A stretch of 64,000 bases of DNA from Cyprinodon diabolis (GCA_030533445.1 CM060080.1:40956880-41020879); one strand, 5' to 3'. Counted from the first letter of the stretch, positions 1 through 12,497 are shown. Numbers and translations are program-made. Notes: generated by a model from the letters alone, not told the origin.

Positions 1-469
1 ACAGACCTGTTCTGGTTAAAGCATATGCACTAAAAATCTGTTGACAGTGTGGGTGTATTTAAAGGAAGGTACGTGTTTCTGCATTAAAAAGAGAAACAAG
101 GCTGTTGTTACAGTTTTGTTTTGTTTTTCTTTTCATTTTCATCACTTCAAAAACTGTAGATGTAGAAATAAACAAATTTTACATTAGATATTAGACACCT
201 TGTTTAAAGTCAGTATTTAGGAGCTGAGCTAACAGGATTACTTAGTTGCAATAAACACTGCATCTGCATTAAAGTGTCTAAGATTTTCTAGGAGGTCAGT
301 TTAAAAAAAAAATCACCTCTTTATTGAATCATCAATTTGATGTTTTCCCACTTGAAAAATCAAGCTGGAAAATGCAGACCTGTCAAGTGACAATCTCCAT
401 AATTTGAGAGTCGAGTGACTTGACATTAAGTAAAGAGTAAAGGCCAGAAATCTCTGAGTGCATCGTCTA

Positions 470-1150
470 CAATCTGGACCCAACCTGATTTAAAATATTT
501 ATAAATTACCGCTTGTTGTCTGAGAACAGTGTCTAACTTCACCTGCTCCTCTTCTCCTGTTAATACGGTAAAGCCCTGGGGAGCGTCCGGCTCCAGGCTG
601 CACGTGATCCAAATGAGCCAATGAGCTGTCAGTCTGGGTTGCTGCTGCTGCTACTTTTAGACACAGCAGGCAAACCTGTGGCAAGCCGGGCGATGGGAAA
701 GAAGGAGAAGACGATGAGAAAAAGAGAGCAGAGAAAGTGTGGACTGCTGGAAGAACTGCGGTGAACTGGTGAAAGAAAAGTGAAATGGCGTGCTCAAAGA
801 TGACCCTGCACATTTAGAGGATGTTTGGCTCAACCTGCTGCTGTGAAGCAGGATTCTCCACCATGAACAGAATCAACAATAAATCTGGATCCAGGCTCAG
901 AATGAGCACCTTGATATGTGCTTGAGAATGGCTTAGTCTCCGGTTAAACCCAGGTTTAAAGCCTTGCAGGGCAGCCTAAAGCCCACTGCCAACATTAAGA
1001 CAGAAAAAATAAAGAACAAATATATAAAATATGTGAATGAGGAAATTGTCTAAATATCAAACTGAATGATTGTTGATCCCTACTTCAAAAAAATCACTTT
1101 AGATTTTAAAATGGAAAATGCTCAATTTTATTTTTTTATATTTTCTTATT
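470..1150 (+). mobile_element. hAT-derived dispersed repeat, copy 1
   Basis: The plus strand near 823-970 translates as FGSTCCCEAGFSTMNRIN then KSGSRLRMSTLICA. This matches the C-terminal dimerisation region of hAT-type transposases and their domesticated relatives (CEAxFSxMNxIKxxxRSRL pattern). Stops follow CA and RAA, so the frame is dead. The same about 700-850 bp sequence recurs at 32895 and 52187 in the same orientation with high identity. A 104-residue minus-strand frame across it is a shadow. The repeat may be a non-autonomous derivative or a decayed transposase gene fragment. Confidence 0.75.
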
Positions 1151-1500
1151 TAAAAATTCAATCCCCGTTTTGTCTGATCATGAGTTCCCCTCTCAGTCAA
1201 AACTATTGATGACTGCCCAAAAGTACAATAACTAAAATAAAAATATTTTACTTTCATCTTGTAATTTGAGCATTTAATTCTTAGGTATTGTATGATTTTC
1301 ATCTCAAATTAAAAAACAACATAAATATGTTACCTGGAAGTTTGTAAGGAATTAAAATAAATGCAAAATAAAATCATATAATGAACCCGTAACTCTCTAA
1401 TAATCCCGTTTAAACATAATCAATAAGGAAAAAAAAATACAGGACAAAAATTAGTCAGACTGATTTAATGAATTTTACTTTGTTTTCATCAAGAAACCTA

Positions 1501-4500
1501 CAGGCTGTTCTCTACCTGCAGGCTGTTCTCTACCTGCAGGCTGTTCTCTATGTGCAGGCTGTTCTCTACCTACAGGCTGTTCTCTATGTGCAGGCTGTTC
1601 TCTACCTGCAGGCTGTTCTCTACCTACAGGCTGTTCTCTACCTGCAGGCTGTTCTCTACCTGCAGGCTGTTCTCTACCTGCAGGCTGTTCTCTACCTGCA
1701 GGCTGTTCTCTACCTGCAGGCTGTTCTCTATGTGCAGGCTGTTCTCTACCTGCAGGCTGTTCTCTATGTGCAGGCTGTTCTCTATGTGCAGGCTGTTCTC
1801 TACCTGCAGGCTGTTCTCTATGTGCAGGCTGTTCTCTACCTGCAGGCTGTTCTCTACCTGCAGGCTGTTCTCTACCTGCAGGCTGTTCTCTACCTGCAGG
1901 CTGTTCTCTATGTGCAGGCTGTTCTCTACCTGCAGGCTGTTCTCTATGTGCAGGCTGTTCTCTATGTGCAGGCTGTTCTCTACCTGCAGGCTGTTCTCTA
2001 CCTGCAGGCTGTTCTCTACCTGCAGGCTGTTCTCTACCTGCAGGCTGTTCTCTATGTGCAGGCTGTTCTCTACCTGCAGGCTGTTCTCTACCTGCAGGCT
2101 GTTCTCTACCTACAGGCTGTTCTCTACCTGCAGGCTGTTCTCTACCTGCAGGCTGTTCTCTACCTACAGGCTGTTCTCTATCTACAGGCTGTTCTCTACC
2201 TACAGGCTGTTCTCTACCTACAGGTTGTTCTCTACCTACAGGCTGTTCTCTACCTGCAGGCTGTTCTCTACCTGCAGGCTGTTCTCTATGTGCAGGCTGT
2301 TCTCTACCTGCAGGCTGTTCTCTACCTGCAGGCTGTTCTCTACCTGCAGGCTGTTCTCTACCTGCAGGCTGTTCTCTACCTACAGGTTGTTCTCTACCTA
2401 CAGGCTGTTCTCTATGTGCAGGCTGTTCTCTACCTACAGGCTGTTCTCTATGTGCAGGCTGTTCTCTACCTGCAGGCTGTTCTCTACCTGCAGGCTGTTC
2501 TCTATCTGCAGGCTGTTCTCTATCTACAGGCTGTTCTCTATCTACAGTCTGTTCTCTACCTACAGGCTGTTCTCTACCTACAGGCTGTTCTCTACCTGCA
2601 GGCTGTTCTCTATCTGCAGGCTGTTTTCTACATACAGGCTGTTCTCTACCTGCAGGCTGTTCTCTACCTGCAGGCTGTTCTCTACCTACAGGCTGTTCTC
2701 TATGTGCAGGCTGTTCTCTACCTGCAGGCTGTTCTCTACCTGCAGACTGTTCTCTATCTACAGGCTGTTCTCTACCTGCAGGCTGTTCTCTATCTACAGG
2801 CTGTTCTCTATCTACAGGCTGTTCTCTATGTGCTGGCTGTTCTCTACCTACAGGCTGTTCTCTATGTGCAGGCTGTTCTCTACCTGCAGGCTGTTCTCTA
2901 CCTGCAGGCTGTTCTCTATGTGCAGGCTGTTCTCTACCTACAGGCTGTTCTCTATGTGCAGGCTGTTCTCTACCTGCAGGCTGTTCTCTACCTGCAGGCT
3001 GTTCTCTATCTACAGGCTGTTCTCTACCTACAGGCTGTTCTCTATGTGCAGGCTGTTCTCTACCTGCAGGCTGTTCTCTATCTACAGGCTGTTCTCTATG
3101 TGCAGGCTGTTCTCTACCTACAGGCTGTTCTCTACCTACAGGCTGTTCTCTACCTGCAGGCTGTACTCTACCTGCAAGCTGTTCTCTACCTACAGGCTGT
3201 TCTCTACCTGCAGGCTGTACTCTACCTGCAAGCTGTTCTCTACCTACAGGCTGTTCTCTACCTGCAGGCTGTTCTCTATCTACAGGCTGTTCTCTATGTG
3301 CAGGCTGTTCTCTACCTGCAGGCTGTTCTCTACCTGCAGGCTGTTCTCTACCTACAGGCTGTTCTCTATGTGCAGGCTGTTCTCTACCTACAGGCTGTTC
3401 TCTATGTGCAGGCTGTTCTCTATCTACAGGCTGTTCTCTACCTACAGGCTGTTCTCTATGTGCAGGCTGTTCTCTACCTGCAGGCTGTTCTCTACCTGCA
3501 GGCTGTTCTCTATGTGCAGGCTGTTCTCTACCTACAGGCTGTTCTCTATCTACAGGCTGTTCTCTACCTGCAGGCTGTTCTCTACCTGCAGGCTGTTCTC
3601 TACCTGCAGGCTGTTCTCTATCTACAGGCTGTTCTCTATGTGCAGGCTGTTCTCTACCTGCAGGCTGTTCTCTACCTACAGGCTGTTCTCTACCTGCAGG
3701 CTGTTCTCTATGTGCAGGCTGTTCTCTACTTACAGGCTGTTCTCTATCTACAGGCTGTTCTCTACCTACAGGCTGTTCTCTACGTGCAGGCTGTTCTCTA
3801 CCTGCAGGCTGTTCTCTACCTACAGGCTGTTCTCTATGTGCAGGCTGTTCTCTACCTGCAGGCTGTTCTCTACCTGCAGGCTGTTCTCTATCTACAGGCT
3901 GTTCTCTACCTGCAGGCTGTTCTCTATGTGCAGGCTGTTCTCTACTTGCAGGCTGTTCTCTATCTACAGGCTGTTCTCTACCTACAGGCTGTTCTCTACC
4001 TACAGGCTGTTCTCTACCTGCAGGCTGTTCTTTATGTGCAGGCTGTTCTCTACCTACAGGCTGTTCTCTACGTGCAGGCTGTTCTCTACCTGCAGGCTGT
4101 TCTTTATGTGCAGACTGTTCTCTACCTACAGTCTGTTCTCTATGTGCAGGCTGTTCTCTACCTGCAGGCTGTTCTCTACCTGCAGGCTGTTCTCTACCTA
4201 CAGGCTGTTCTCTATGTGCAGGCTGTTCTCTACCTGCAGGCTGTTCTCTACCTGCAGGCTGTTCTCTATCTACAGGCTGTTCTCTACCTACAGGCTGTTC
4301 TCTATGTGCAGGCTGTTCTCTACCTGCAGGCTGTACTCTACCTGCAAGCTGTTCTCTACCTACAGGCTGTTCTCTACCTGCAGGCTGTTCTCTATGTGCA
4401 GGCTGTTCTCTACCTGCAGGCTGTTCTCTATCTACAGGCTGTTCTCTATGTGCAGGCTGTTCTCTACCTGCAGGCTGTTCTCTACCTGCAGGCTGTTCTC

Positions 4501-7130
4501 TACCTACAGGCTGTTCTCTATGTGCAGGCTGTTCTCTACCTACAGGCTGTTCTCTATGTGCAGGCTGTTCTCTATGTGCAGGCTGTTCTCTATCTACAGG
4601 CTGTTCTCTACCTACAGGCTGTTCTCTACGTGCAGGCTGTTCTCTACCTGCAGGCTGTTCTCTACCTGCAGGCTGTTCTCTACCTGCAGGCTGTTCTCTA
4701 TGTGCAGGCTGTTCTCTACCTGCAGGCTGTTCTCTACCTGCAGGCTGTTCTCTATGTGCAGGCTGTTCTCTACCTACAGGCTGTTCTCTATCTACAGGCT
4801 GTTCTCTACCTGCAGGCTGTTCTCTACCTGCAGGCTGTTCTCTACCTGCAGGCTGTTCTCTATCTACAGGCTGTTCTCTATGTGCAGGCTGTTCTCTACC
4901 TGCAGGCTGTTCTCTACCTACAGGCTGTTCTCTATGTGCAGGCTGTTCTCTACCTGCAGGCTGTTCTCTACCTGCAGGCTGTTCTCTATCTACAGGCTGT
5001 TCTCTACCTGCAGGCTGTTCTCTATGTGCAGGCTGTTCTCTACTTACAGGCTGTTCTCTATCTACAGGCTGTTCTCTACCTACAGGCTGTTCTCTACGTG
5101 CAGGCTGTTCTCTACCTGCAGGCTGTTCTCTACCTACAGGCTGTTCTCTACGTGCAGGCTGTTCTCTACCTGCAGGCTGTTCTCTACCTGCAGGCTGTTC
5201 TCTACCTACAGGCTGTTCTCTATGTGCAGGCTGTTCTCTACCTGCAGGCTGTTCTCTACCTGCAGGCTGTTCTCTATCTACAGGCTGTTCTCTACCTGCA
5301 GGCTGTTCTCTATGTGCAGGCTGTTCTCTACTTGCAGGCTGTTCTCTATCTACAGGCTGTTCTCTACCTACAGGCTGTTCTCTACGTGCAGGCTGTTCTC
5401 TACCTGCAGGCTGTTCTTTATGTGCAGGCTGTTCTCTACCTGCAGGCTGTTCTTTATGTGCAGGTTGTTCTCTACCTACAGGCTGTTCTCTATGTGCAGG
5501 CTGTTCTCTACCTGCAGGCTGTTCTCTACCTGCAGGCTGTTCTCTATGTGCAGGCTGTTCTCTACCTACAGGCTGTTCTCTACCTACAGGCTGTTCTCTA
5601 CCTGCAGGCTGTTCTCTACCTGCAGGCTGTTCTCTACCTGCAGGCTGTTCTCTACCTACAGGCTGTTCTCTACCTGCAGGCTGTTCTCTACCTGCAGGCT
5701 GTTCTCTACCTGCAGGCTGTTCTCTATCTACAGGCTGTTCTCTACCTGCAGGCTGCTCTCTACCTGCAGGCTGTTCTCTATCTACAGGCTGTTCTCTACC
5801 TGCAGGCTGTTCTCTACCTACAGGCTGTTCTCTACGTGCAGGCTGTTCTCTACCTGCAGGCTGTTCTCTACCTGCAGGCTGTTCTCTACCTGCAGGCTGT
5901 TCTCTACCTACAGGCTGTTCTCTACCTGCAGGCTGTTCTCTACATGCAGGCTGTTCTCTACCTGCAGGCTGTTCTCTACGTGCAGGCTGTTCTCTACCTG
6001 CAGGCTGTTCTCTACCTGCAGGCTGTTCTCTACCTGCAGGCTGTTCTCTACCTGCAGGCTGTTCTCTACCTGCAGGCTGTTCTCTACCTGCAGGCTGTTC
6101 TCTACCTGCAGGCTGTTCTCTACCTACAGGCTGTTCTCTACCTGCAGGCTGTTCTCTATCTACAGGCTGTTCTCTACCTGCAGGCTGCTCTCTACCTGCA
6201 GGCTGTTCTCTACCTACAGGCTGTTCTCTATGTGCAGGCTGTTCTCTACCTGCAGGCTGTTCTCTACCTACAGGCTGTTCTCTACCTACAGGCTGTTCTC
6301 TATGTGCAGGCTGTTCTCTACCTGCAGGCTGTTCTCTACCTGCAGGCTGTTCTCTACCTGCAGGCTGTTCTCTACCTACAGGCTGTTCTCTACCTGCAGG
6401 CTGTTCTCTACCTGCAGGCTGTTCTCTACCTACAGGCTGTTCTCTACCTGCAGGCTGTTCTCTACCTGCAGTCTGTTCTCTACCTACAGGCTGTTCTCTA
6501 TGTGCAGGCTGTTCTCTACATGCAGGCTGTTCTCTACCTGCAGGCTGTTCTCTATGTGCAGGCTGTTCTCTACCTGCAGGCTGTTCTCTACCTGCAGGCT
6601 GTTCTCTACCTGCAGGCTGTTCTCTACCTACAGGCTGTTCTCTACCTGCAGGCTGTTCTCTACCTGCAGGCTGTTCTCTACCTGCAGGCTGTTCTCTACC
6701 TGCAGGCTGTTCTCTACCTACAGGCTGTTCTCTACCTGCAGGCTGTTCTCTACCTACAGGCTGTTCTCTACCTGCAGGCTGTTCTCTACCTGCAGGCTGT
6801 TCTCTACCTGCAGGCTGTTCTCTACATGCAGGCTGTTCTCTACCTGCAGGCTGTTCTCTACCTGCAGGCTGTTCTCTACCTGCAGGCTGTTCTCTACCTA
6901 CAGGCTGTTCTCTACCTGCAGGCTGTTCTCTACCTACAGGCCGTTCTCTACCTGCAGGCTGTTCTCTACCTGCAGGCTGTTCTCTATGTGCAGGCTGTTC
7001 TCTACCTGCAGGCTGTTCTCTACCTACAGGCTGTTCTCTACCTGCAGGCTGTTCTCTACCTACAGGCTGTTCTCTACCTGCAGGCTGTTCTCTACCTGCA
7101 GGCTGTTCTCTACCTGCAGGCTGTTCCTCT
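1501..7130. repeat. 5.6 kb minisatellite of an 18-bp unit, 312 copies
   Basis: The unit is CAGGCTGTTCTCTACCTG, repeated in strict 18-bp register from 1501 to 7117 (exactly 312 periods) and ending in a partial, diverged copy. Bases 1-12 of the unit are almost invariant. Nearly all variation is in bases 13-18: TACCTG, TATGTG, TACCTA, TATCTA, TACGTG, and rarely TACTTG or TACATG. Many copies contain a CTGCAG (PstI) site. No insertion or deletion breaks the register, so all three plus frames stay open for more than 5 kb; frame 1 would encode QAVLYL/V hexapeptides. It is probably intronic to rbks if exons 7-8 lie further left. Confidence 0.98.
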
Positions 7131-8689
7131 GCTTGGTTTGGATGTGTGTCACAGCTGAAGGTGAACTCAAATATTTAAGAAAAACTTACTTTTTGTTTTA
7201 AAAAAAAAAGCTTGTTACATTTTTCAAATATTTTCACGTACCCATTGCAATGCACTTGCAGACCACTAGGGTTACGAGTACCCCCTGTTGGGAATCACTG
7301 CTCTAGAGAATCAAAGTTCTACACATGCCTCTGGATATCAGTCAGATTGAATGTAAAACACGTGGAATTATTTATTTCTAAGTCTCTCCAGAAAATCCCA
7401 ACTAGTTTTAGGGCTGAATTTGGGTCTTTCTATATTCTCAATAATGATTTTCATCTCTGTGATTAAATTAAATGTAGGTAGAGTCTTTTTTGTTTTTTTT
7501 TTCTAATCAATTATCTGCAGAGTCCTGCAGGCAGTTAGATTTTAGTCGGATGTATCAGGCTGAAAGGTATGTGCTTTTGACATCAATTTTTTTCCCTTTT
7601 GAAAAGTATTAAATTATTTGTGTTTGTCTTTCACCAAAGATCCTGCAAACATACATTTAAGCATGTGGTTCTAATGGGACAAAAAGTTAAAGTGTGTGAT
7701 TATTTTTGCAATGCACTGTCTGAATCGGCTTTAAATGGAAAGAAAAACTTATGCAAAAGCAAATATCCAGTGAGCGACGAAAGGCACCATAGATTCATGA
7801 AACCAGTGAAGAGCACATTTAAAAATGGCTGCAGGAGTTGAGAGAGCATCAGAACTGCAAGGTGAAGACTTCTGGAGTTCAAGGAGCCACTAAGATACTA
7901 AAGGAAGACTGATGCCAAGTCATTTAAAATGGTGCTGAACTTTAAATCTAATTTCTACAACTATTAAACCTTTGCTTTTCATGTGGAATCAAATGTAAGG
8001 GATCAAATCTTATCTGGGAAAATATTTTGTCATCTCTAACCAGGTCAGAAACTGAGTGCATAACGGTCACCTACCCCTTGGTGGGTTGTTTCAGTGTCTC
8101 CTCTAACATCTTCAACCTGCAGAGTAAATAATATGACAGTACCTGCATCATCTGACAGTCGGGGGGGAAGAATGAGACATGTTTGGTTTTTATCAACTCT
8201 CCCTTTCAGGTTGCCACACCTGGCGAAAGCCCCTCCACGCCCTGCATCACCACATCAAATGAAGAAGCGCAGTTAAACTGACATCCACTTCATTCCCGGG
8301 GGGGGGTGACTAACGCCACCAAAGAGCACATCTGCCATCTTGTTTTTACTACCATTCCCGTCTATCCCTGCCCCCCCGCTGCTCGTCTGTCATCGCCTGA
8401 CAGTCAGCACTCTGGGTGTCTTGGAGAACATACTTTCTGTCTTTGTCATGCTGTGTTTTTTTATGGATGAACAGTTTTATAAATGTACTCACAGCGGTTC
8501 ATGACCCAGGAAGGTTCATTTAATGCTCACATCTCACAGTTTTCTTTCATTAGTTGCAGTTTTTTTGTTTTTTGAGCTTATTGTCAATAATCTGTTTTCT
8601 GACGGATTTAAACATTTAAAAAAATTCACATTCTATTGCTGCATAAGCAGGAGCGTCTGCTTTTGGTCCATACCAGGGTTTTCTCTTGT

Positions 8690-8845
8690 CACCAACGTGG
8701 GGAAATAGAGGATATAGAGGAATTTGAAGATGGCCTGGTTGTTGGTGCAGAGCAGGCTGGTCTACATGCCTCTGCTGATCTAATGGGATTTTCACACACA
8801 GCCACCAAAGCTGGTCTGAAAAAGCCAACAATATTCATTCAGTGA
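8690..8845 (+). mobile_element. Tc1/mariner-like transposase remnant (N-terminal HTH)
   Basis: The plus frame reads EEFEDGLVVGAEQAGL and then ADLMGFSHT. This resembles the N-terminal paired-like helix-turn-helix of Tc1 transposases (DFEKGxIVGARxAGLSxxxxADLLGFSRT). Only about 45 residues are recognisable before a stop, and no DDE domain follows. It is an old fragment. Confidence 0.65.
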
Positions 8846-9445
8846 CAGAAATGTCGACAAAAATGTGTTTATAATGTCAGAGGTCAGAGCAGAAAGGTCA
8901 GGTTGGTTTACACTTAAAGAAGAGTGACAAAAGACGTCTGAATAACCATATGTTCCACATGAAGCATGGAGAATTAAACATATATGAAGACAAAACAGTT
9001 GAAAAAAGTTGAAGCATCAGCATTTCCTCCACTCCGGGTTGCTCTACTTTCAGCTTAGAATAGGAAGCAAAGGCTGAAATGCACACAGGTTCACACAAAC
9101 ATGTGAGTGTGGTAAACTCACCATTATGTTTAAGATAATAAGCAGTAAATGATCCTACTGCTCCAACAGGGTCGACTGTCCTGATCAATGGATGGACATG
9201 GTTTCATTTCATTTGGTTCCAAGGCCTTTAAAACGTATTTAACATTATAAACCGTGAATAAAAGGTTGGAAGGATGTTAACTGACATTAATATCAGGACT
9301 TAAAAACCAAGAGGCACATCCAGGGTGTGGTTGATTGACCTGTGCTAGCGGTTCTATTCTGATTAAATATCTGAGAAAAGATGGTCAGGTGTACGCATGG
9401 GTAAAATTTTACATTTCAGAAGTGAGGGGAGGCTAGAATTTTTTA

Positions 9446-9742
9446 ATATAATTCAATTCTATTCAATTTCAATTCTATTCAGTGTATTTCTATAGCTCCA
9501 ATTCCCATCATGTCATCTCAGGTCACTTTCCAGTTCACCAGATCATCCAGTGAGATTGATTCAAAGTTTTCTATCTAAGGAAAACCAGCTGATTGCATCG
9601 ACTCATTGACTCTTCAGCAATCCCTCACACTAAGCATGCTTGTAGCGACAGTGGAGAGGAAAAACTCCCTTTGAACAGGAAGAAACCTCCAGCAGAACCA
9701 GGCTCAGTGTGAGCGGCCATCTGCTGAGGCCCACTGGGGTTC
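9446..9742 (+). repeat. Dispersed teleost repeat (CAATTCTATTCAGT family), copy A
   Basis: The sequence runs from TTCAATTCTATTCAGTGTAT through ACCAGCTGATTGCATCGACT to AGCGGCCATCTGCTGAGGCC. Closely related copies lie at 25362-25642, 38631-38812 (opposite strand) and 62577-62632 (short). It has no coding capacity. The family is common in atherinomorph fish genomes. Confidence 0.85.
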
Positions 9743-10033
9743 ATATATATATTTATAACCATCTTCAGCGTGTTTGACCATCTAATCACAGACCCGATTC
9801 AGGGGCTATTCAGATGTTTGTAAAGTGAGCTTTTCAGGAGTGACAGCGGTGACAGCCAATCACACAGGAAAAGACGGTGGGCCAATCAGGAGGTCTAAAC
9901 TTCAGCTCGAGCGTCTTGGTCCCAGTGCTCGATGAATGTCTGTGTTCTCTAGTGTATCATTGTTTTTGGACAGTAAGAAGTGCAGGGGACAAAAACGGGT
10001 GTTTGAAAAAGTGCAGGGGACATCTCCCCCCTA

Positions 10034-10330
<297 letters not shown>

Positions 10331-11623
10331 TCAGTCAGTCATTGATTAAGCCATCAAACAGCAGAACTCACAGTCTGATCAGAGTCTGTAAATGCTCAGA
10401 ATAATCCAGCCGGTTGTATGGCTGTCAGCTTGTTTTAAAAAGGATCTTAACAGTTTCACTTGGTGATCTTTTTTCTTCTCCGTTTCTGAGCCAAGCTGCC
10501 AAGACACCTTAATTAAACCCTCAGTGGGAACAAAGGCCTGCATGCGACCGCTGGGGATTGTTCTGGAAAGCAAAGCTCAAGTGGAAAAGCTGCTATAAAT
10601 GGAAACTCTTTAAACAATTAAATTAGCATTTTGTGTGAAAAAGAAGAATGAACAGTTAAAGGACCTCAAATCTAGCAGCGTTTTCCAGCTATACGTGAGG
10701 GGGAAGTTCAACATGAGGTGTCCATAGAACCATGCATGCATGTGTATGCCTGTGTGGGTGTTATGTGAGTTGTGACCCTCTCTGCCTGTATGAGAGTGAA
10801 TTTGTGTGTCACAAGTAATCCTCTGTATGTCTTGCAAATCACTGGCTGATGCATATTCATGAGCAGAGAGCATTAATGTGGCTAATACTGTGATTTCTGT
10901 GTATGTGCGAGGATAAGCCCAGCCTGACGAGCCGATTAATTCCCAGATCTCTGTGAACAAAATAAAGCCTTGTGCGAGTCTGAGATTGGGAGGGAAATAT
11001 ACATATCAACGCTGGTGACATCAAAGTCTGTTGTGCAGAAGCGTGTGTGCGTGCGTGGGCTCAGAAGGGAGCAGATGCGTGGGTTTGCGCAGGGCTTTGG
11101 CCACCTGGCACTTTGAGGTGGATGCTCGGCTGCTGGCGAGTAAAAGTGGAAATAATGTCTGTTTCTACCAACATGAAATACTTCTACTGTATTTGCACTC
11201 ATCATCTAAGGATACCCAGATCTTCTCAACTAAGGATAAACTTTAGTTTCTAAGACAGGTGGGAAAATTCTGGAAAGTGTTGCCTCCTCGTATCTAAAAA
11301 AGAAAACACTCATCAATCTGTCTGCCAAAGCAAATATTGTACTAAATGATCTATTCCTTACCGTCTCTTTCTAAAGCGTTTATCTTCTTCTCACTGTTTA
11401 TGTCCTCAAAACTGAAATACTTGGTTCCAGGTACTCAGAGATTCACTTCCACACAGGAAGCCCATATTCTGATCTTCAGGTAACACATAGTACATGTCAA
11501 ACTAAATAATACTACTGATACTTCAGCGATAGTATCTAGGTGTTACTTTATTGTATATCTCATACCATGTCTGTTGGTTGTTCTGTTGTTTTTCCATCTC
11601 TTTGCAGGTGATAAAACAGACTG

Positions 11624-11916
11624 AAAATGTTTTATCGTTATCTCCCTTCTATCTCCTCTTTCTTTCATCTTTTCTCCTTTTTTCTGCTTTTCCTCTTCTA
11701 TTCTATTCCCATTGCAGTGTCCATATAATCTGTAAAACTCCCTGCATAATTATAATAAAGCTATTTATATGCATAAATCAAGTGGAACACCATGGCGATA
11801 GCCGTACTGCTCCACTGGTGAAAGTAAAATCTGTTGGCCTCTTTTTGGCATCTAGACAATTATTCTTATTGCCTCATTGGCAGACAGGACACTGTAAAAA
11901 AAAAAAAAAACTGAAA
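11624..11916 (+). repeat. Retroposon 3' tail, copy 1
   Basis: A pyrimidine-rich start leads to TGCAGTGTCCATATAATCTG, an AATAAAG near 11754, and a run of 14 A after GACAGGACACTGT. A copy with the same order lies at 18965-19250. The A-tail and AATAAA suggest the 3' end of a LINE or a SINE made from it. It lies in rbks intron 5, antisense to the gene. Confidence 0.75.
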
Positions 11917-12102
11917 TAACACACCTTCTGCAGTTTTCCTACTTATCAAGGAACAAACCAAAGATCATCATATTTTTTGATAAGACCAAAAAAGTTTAGC
12001 CCCAGCAACCCCATAAATATATCTGGTAGTTGACTAAAAGCGTTCCTATATTGCCTCCTACCGTGCTATGCATGTTGAGTTACTGAAGGTCATCTACTCT
12101 GG

Positions 12103-12262
12103 CAGGGGTCTTCAATGTTTTCCATATATTGTATGAAATATTGTGATATCAAACTGGTCCATTTATATGTTTACTGCAGTGTGTTGAATTCAGTAATAAT
12201 CAACCCATGCAGTACCTCTGTGGACCCCTAGGGGTCACGGACCCCCTGTTGAAGACCTCCAT
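12103..12262. mobile_element. Small hAT-like relic
   Basis: CAGGGGTCTTCAATGTTTTCC on the left is mirrored by CCCTGTTGAAGACC on the right, with GGACCCCTAGGGGTCACGGA between them. It resembles solo ends of a CAGGGGTC-type hAT family. No target duplication was identified. Confidence 0.5.
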
Positions 12263-12302
12263 ACTATGGTCTACACATGAGGACATTTGGTGAAAAACCA
12301 TC

Positions 12303-12497
12303 TTAGAGGAACAGCTGTAGCTTGGTGTGTTTTTTGGGATCAAAGGTGTGGATGTCATGGTCACTGCCTGCAGGGTAGAGTTCAAACTGGGTTCTGAAAG
12401 AGACAATTTTCTTCTCATTTGATCCGTAACAGATCAGGATGTTCTGTGGATCAACCATGTTTCTCTTCTCTGCCACAAAAAAAGCACTGAAACACAA
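12303..12497 (-). other. Unrecognised protein-like open frame in rbks intron 5
   Basis: The minus frame reads VDPQNILICYGSNEKKIVSF then RTQFELYPAGSDHDIHTFDP and ends KKHTKLQLFL before a stop. Its composition looks more protein-like than that of neighbouring shadows, and possible AG acceptors lie upstream (GTTTCAG, TGTGGCAG). I do not recognise the family. It could be a last exon of a nested gene, a retrocopy piece, a transposon piece, or chance. Confidence 0.25.

Noticed and set aside
499..813. Minus-strand 104-residue frame found again at 32963-33277 and 52191-52559
   Set aside because: It is antisense to the hAT-derived repeat. Its recurrence reflects repeat copies, not a conserved gene family.
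1501..7130. CRISPR array
   Set aside because: The repeats are contiguous with no spacers, in vertebrate DNA with no cas genes.
1468..7201. Two giant open reading frames as protein-coding genes
   Set aside because: They follow exactly from an 18-bp stop-free tandem repeat. All plus frames are open, and there is no non-repeat coding sequence at either end.
8616..8831. Minus-strand frame opposite the Tc1 remnant
   Set aside because: It is a shadow of the plus-strand transposase fragment and has no matching motif.
10379..10573. Minus frame with AFVPTEGLIKVSW as rbks exon 7
   Set aside because: It lies upstream of exon 6 in the direction of transcription, and the likeness to HIPTEKVKAVD is too slight.
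12303..12497. Sialidase (neu3-like) exon, from the AEKR motif
   Set aside because: Only four residues agree with the sialidase AFAEKR stretch, and the rest does not fit.
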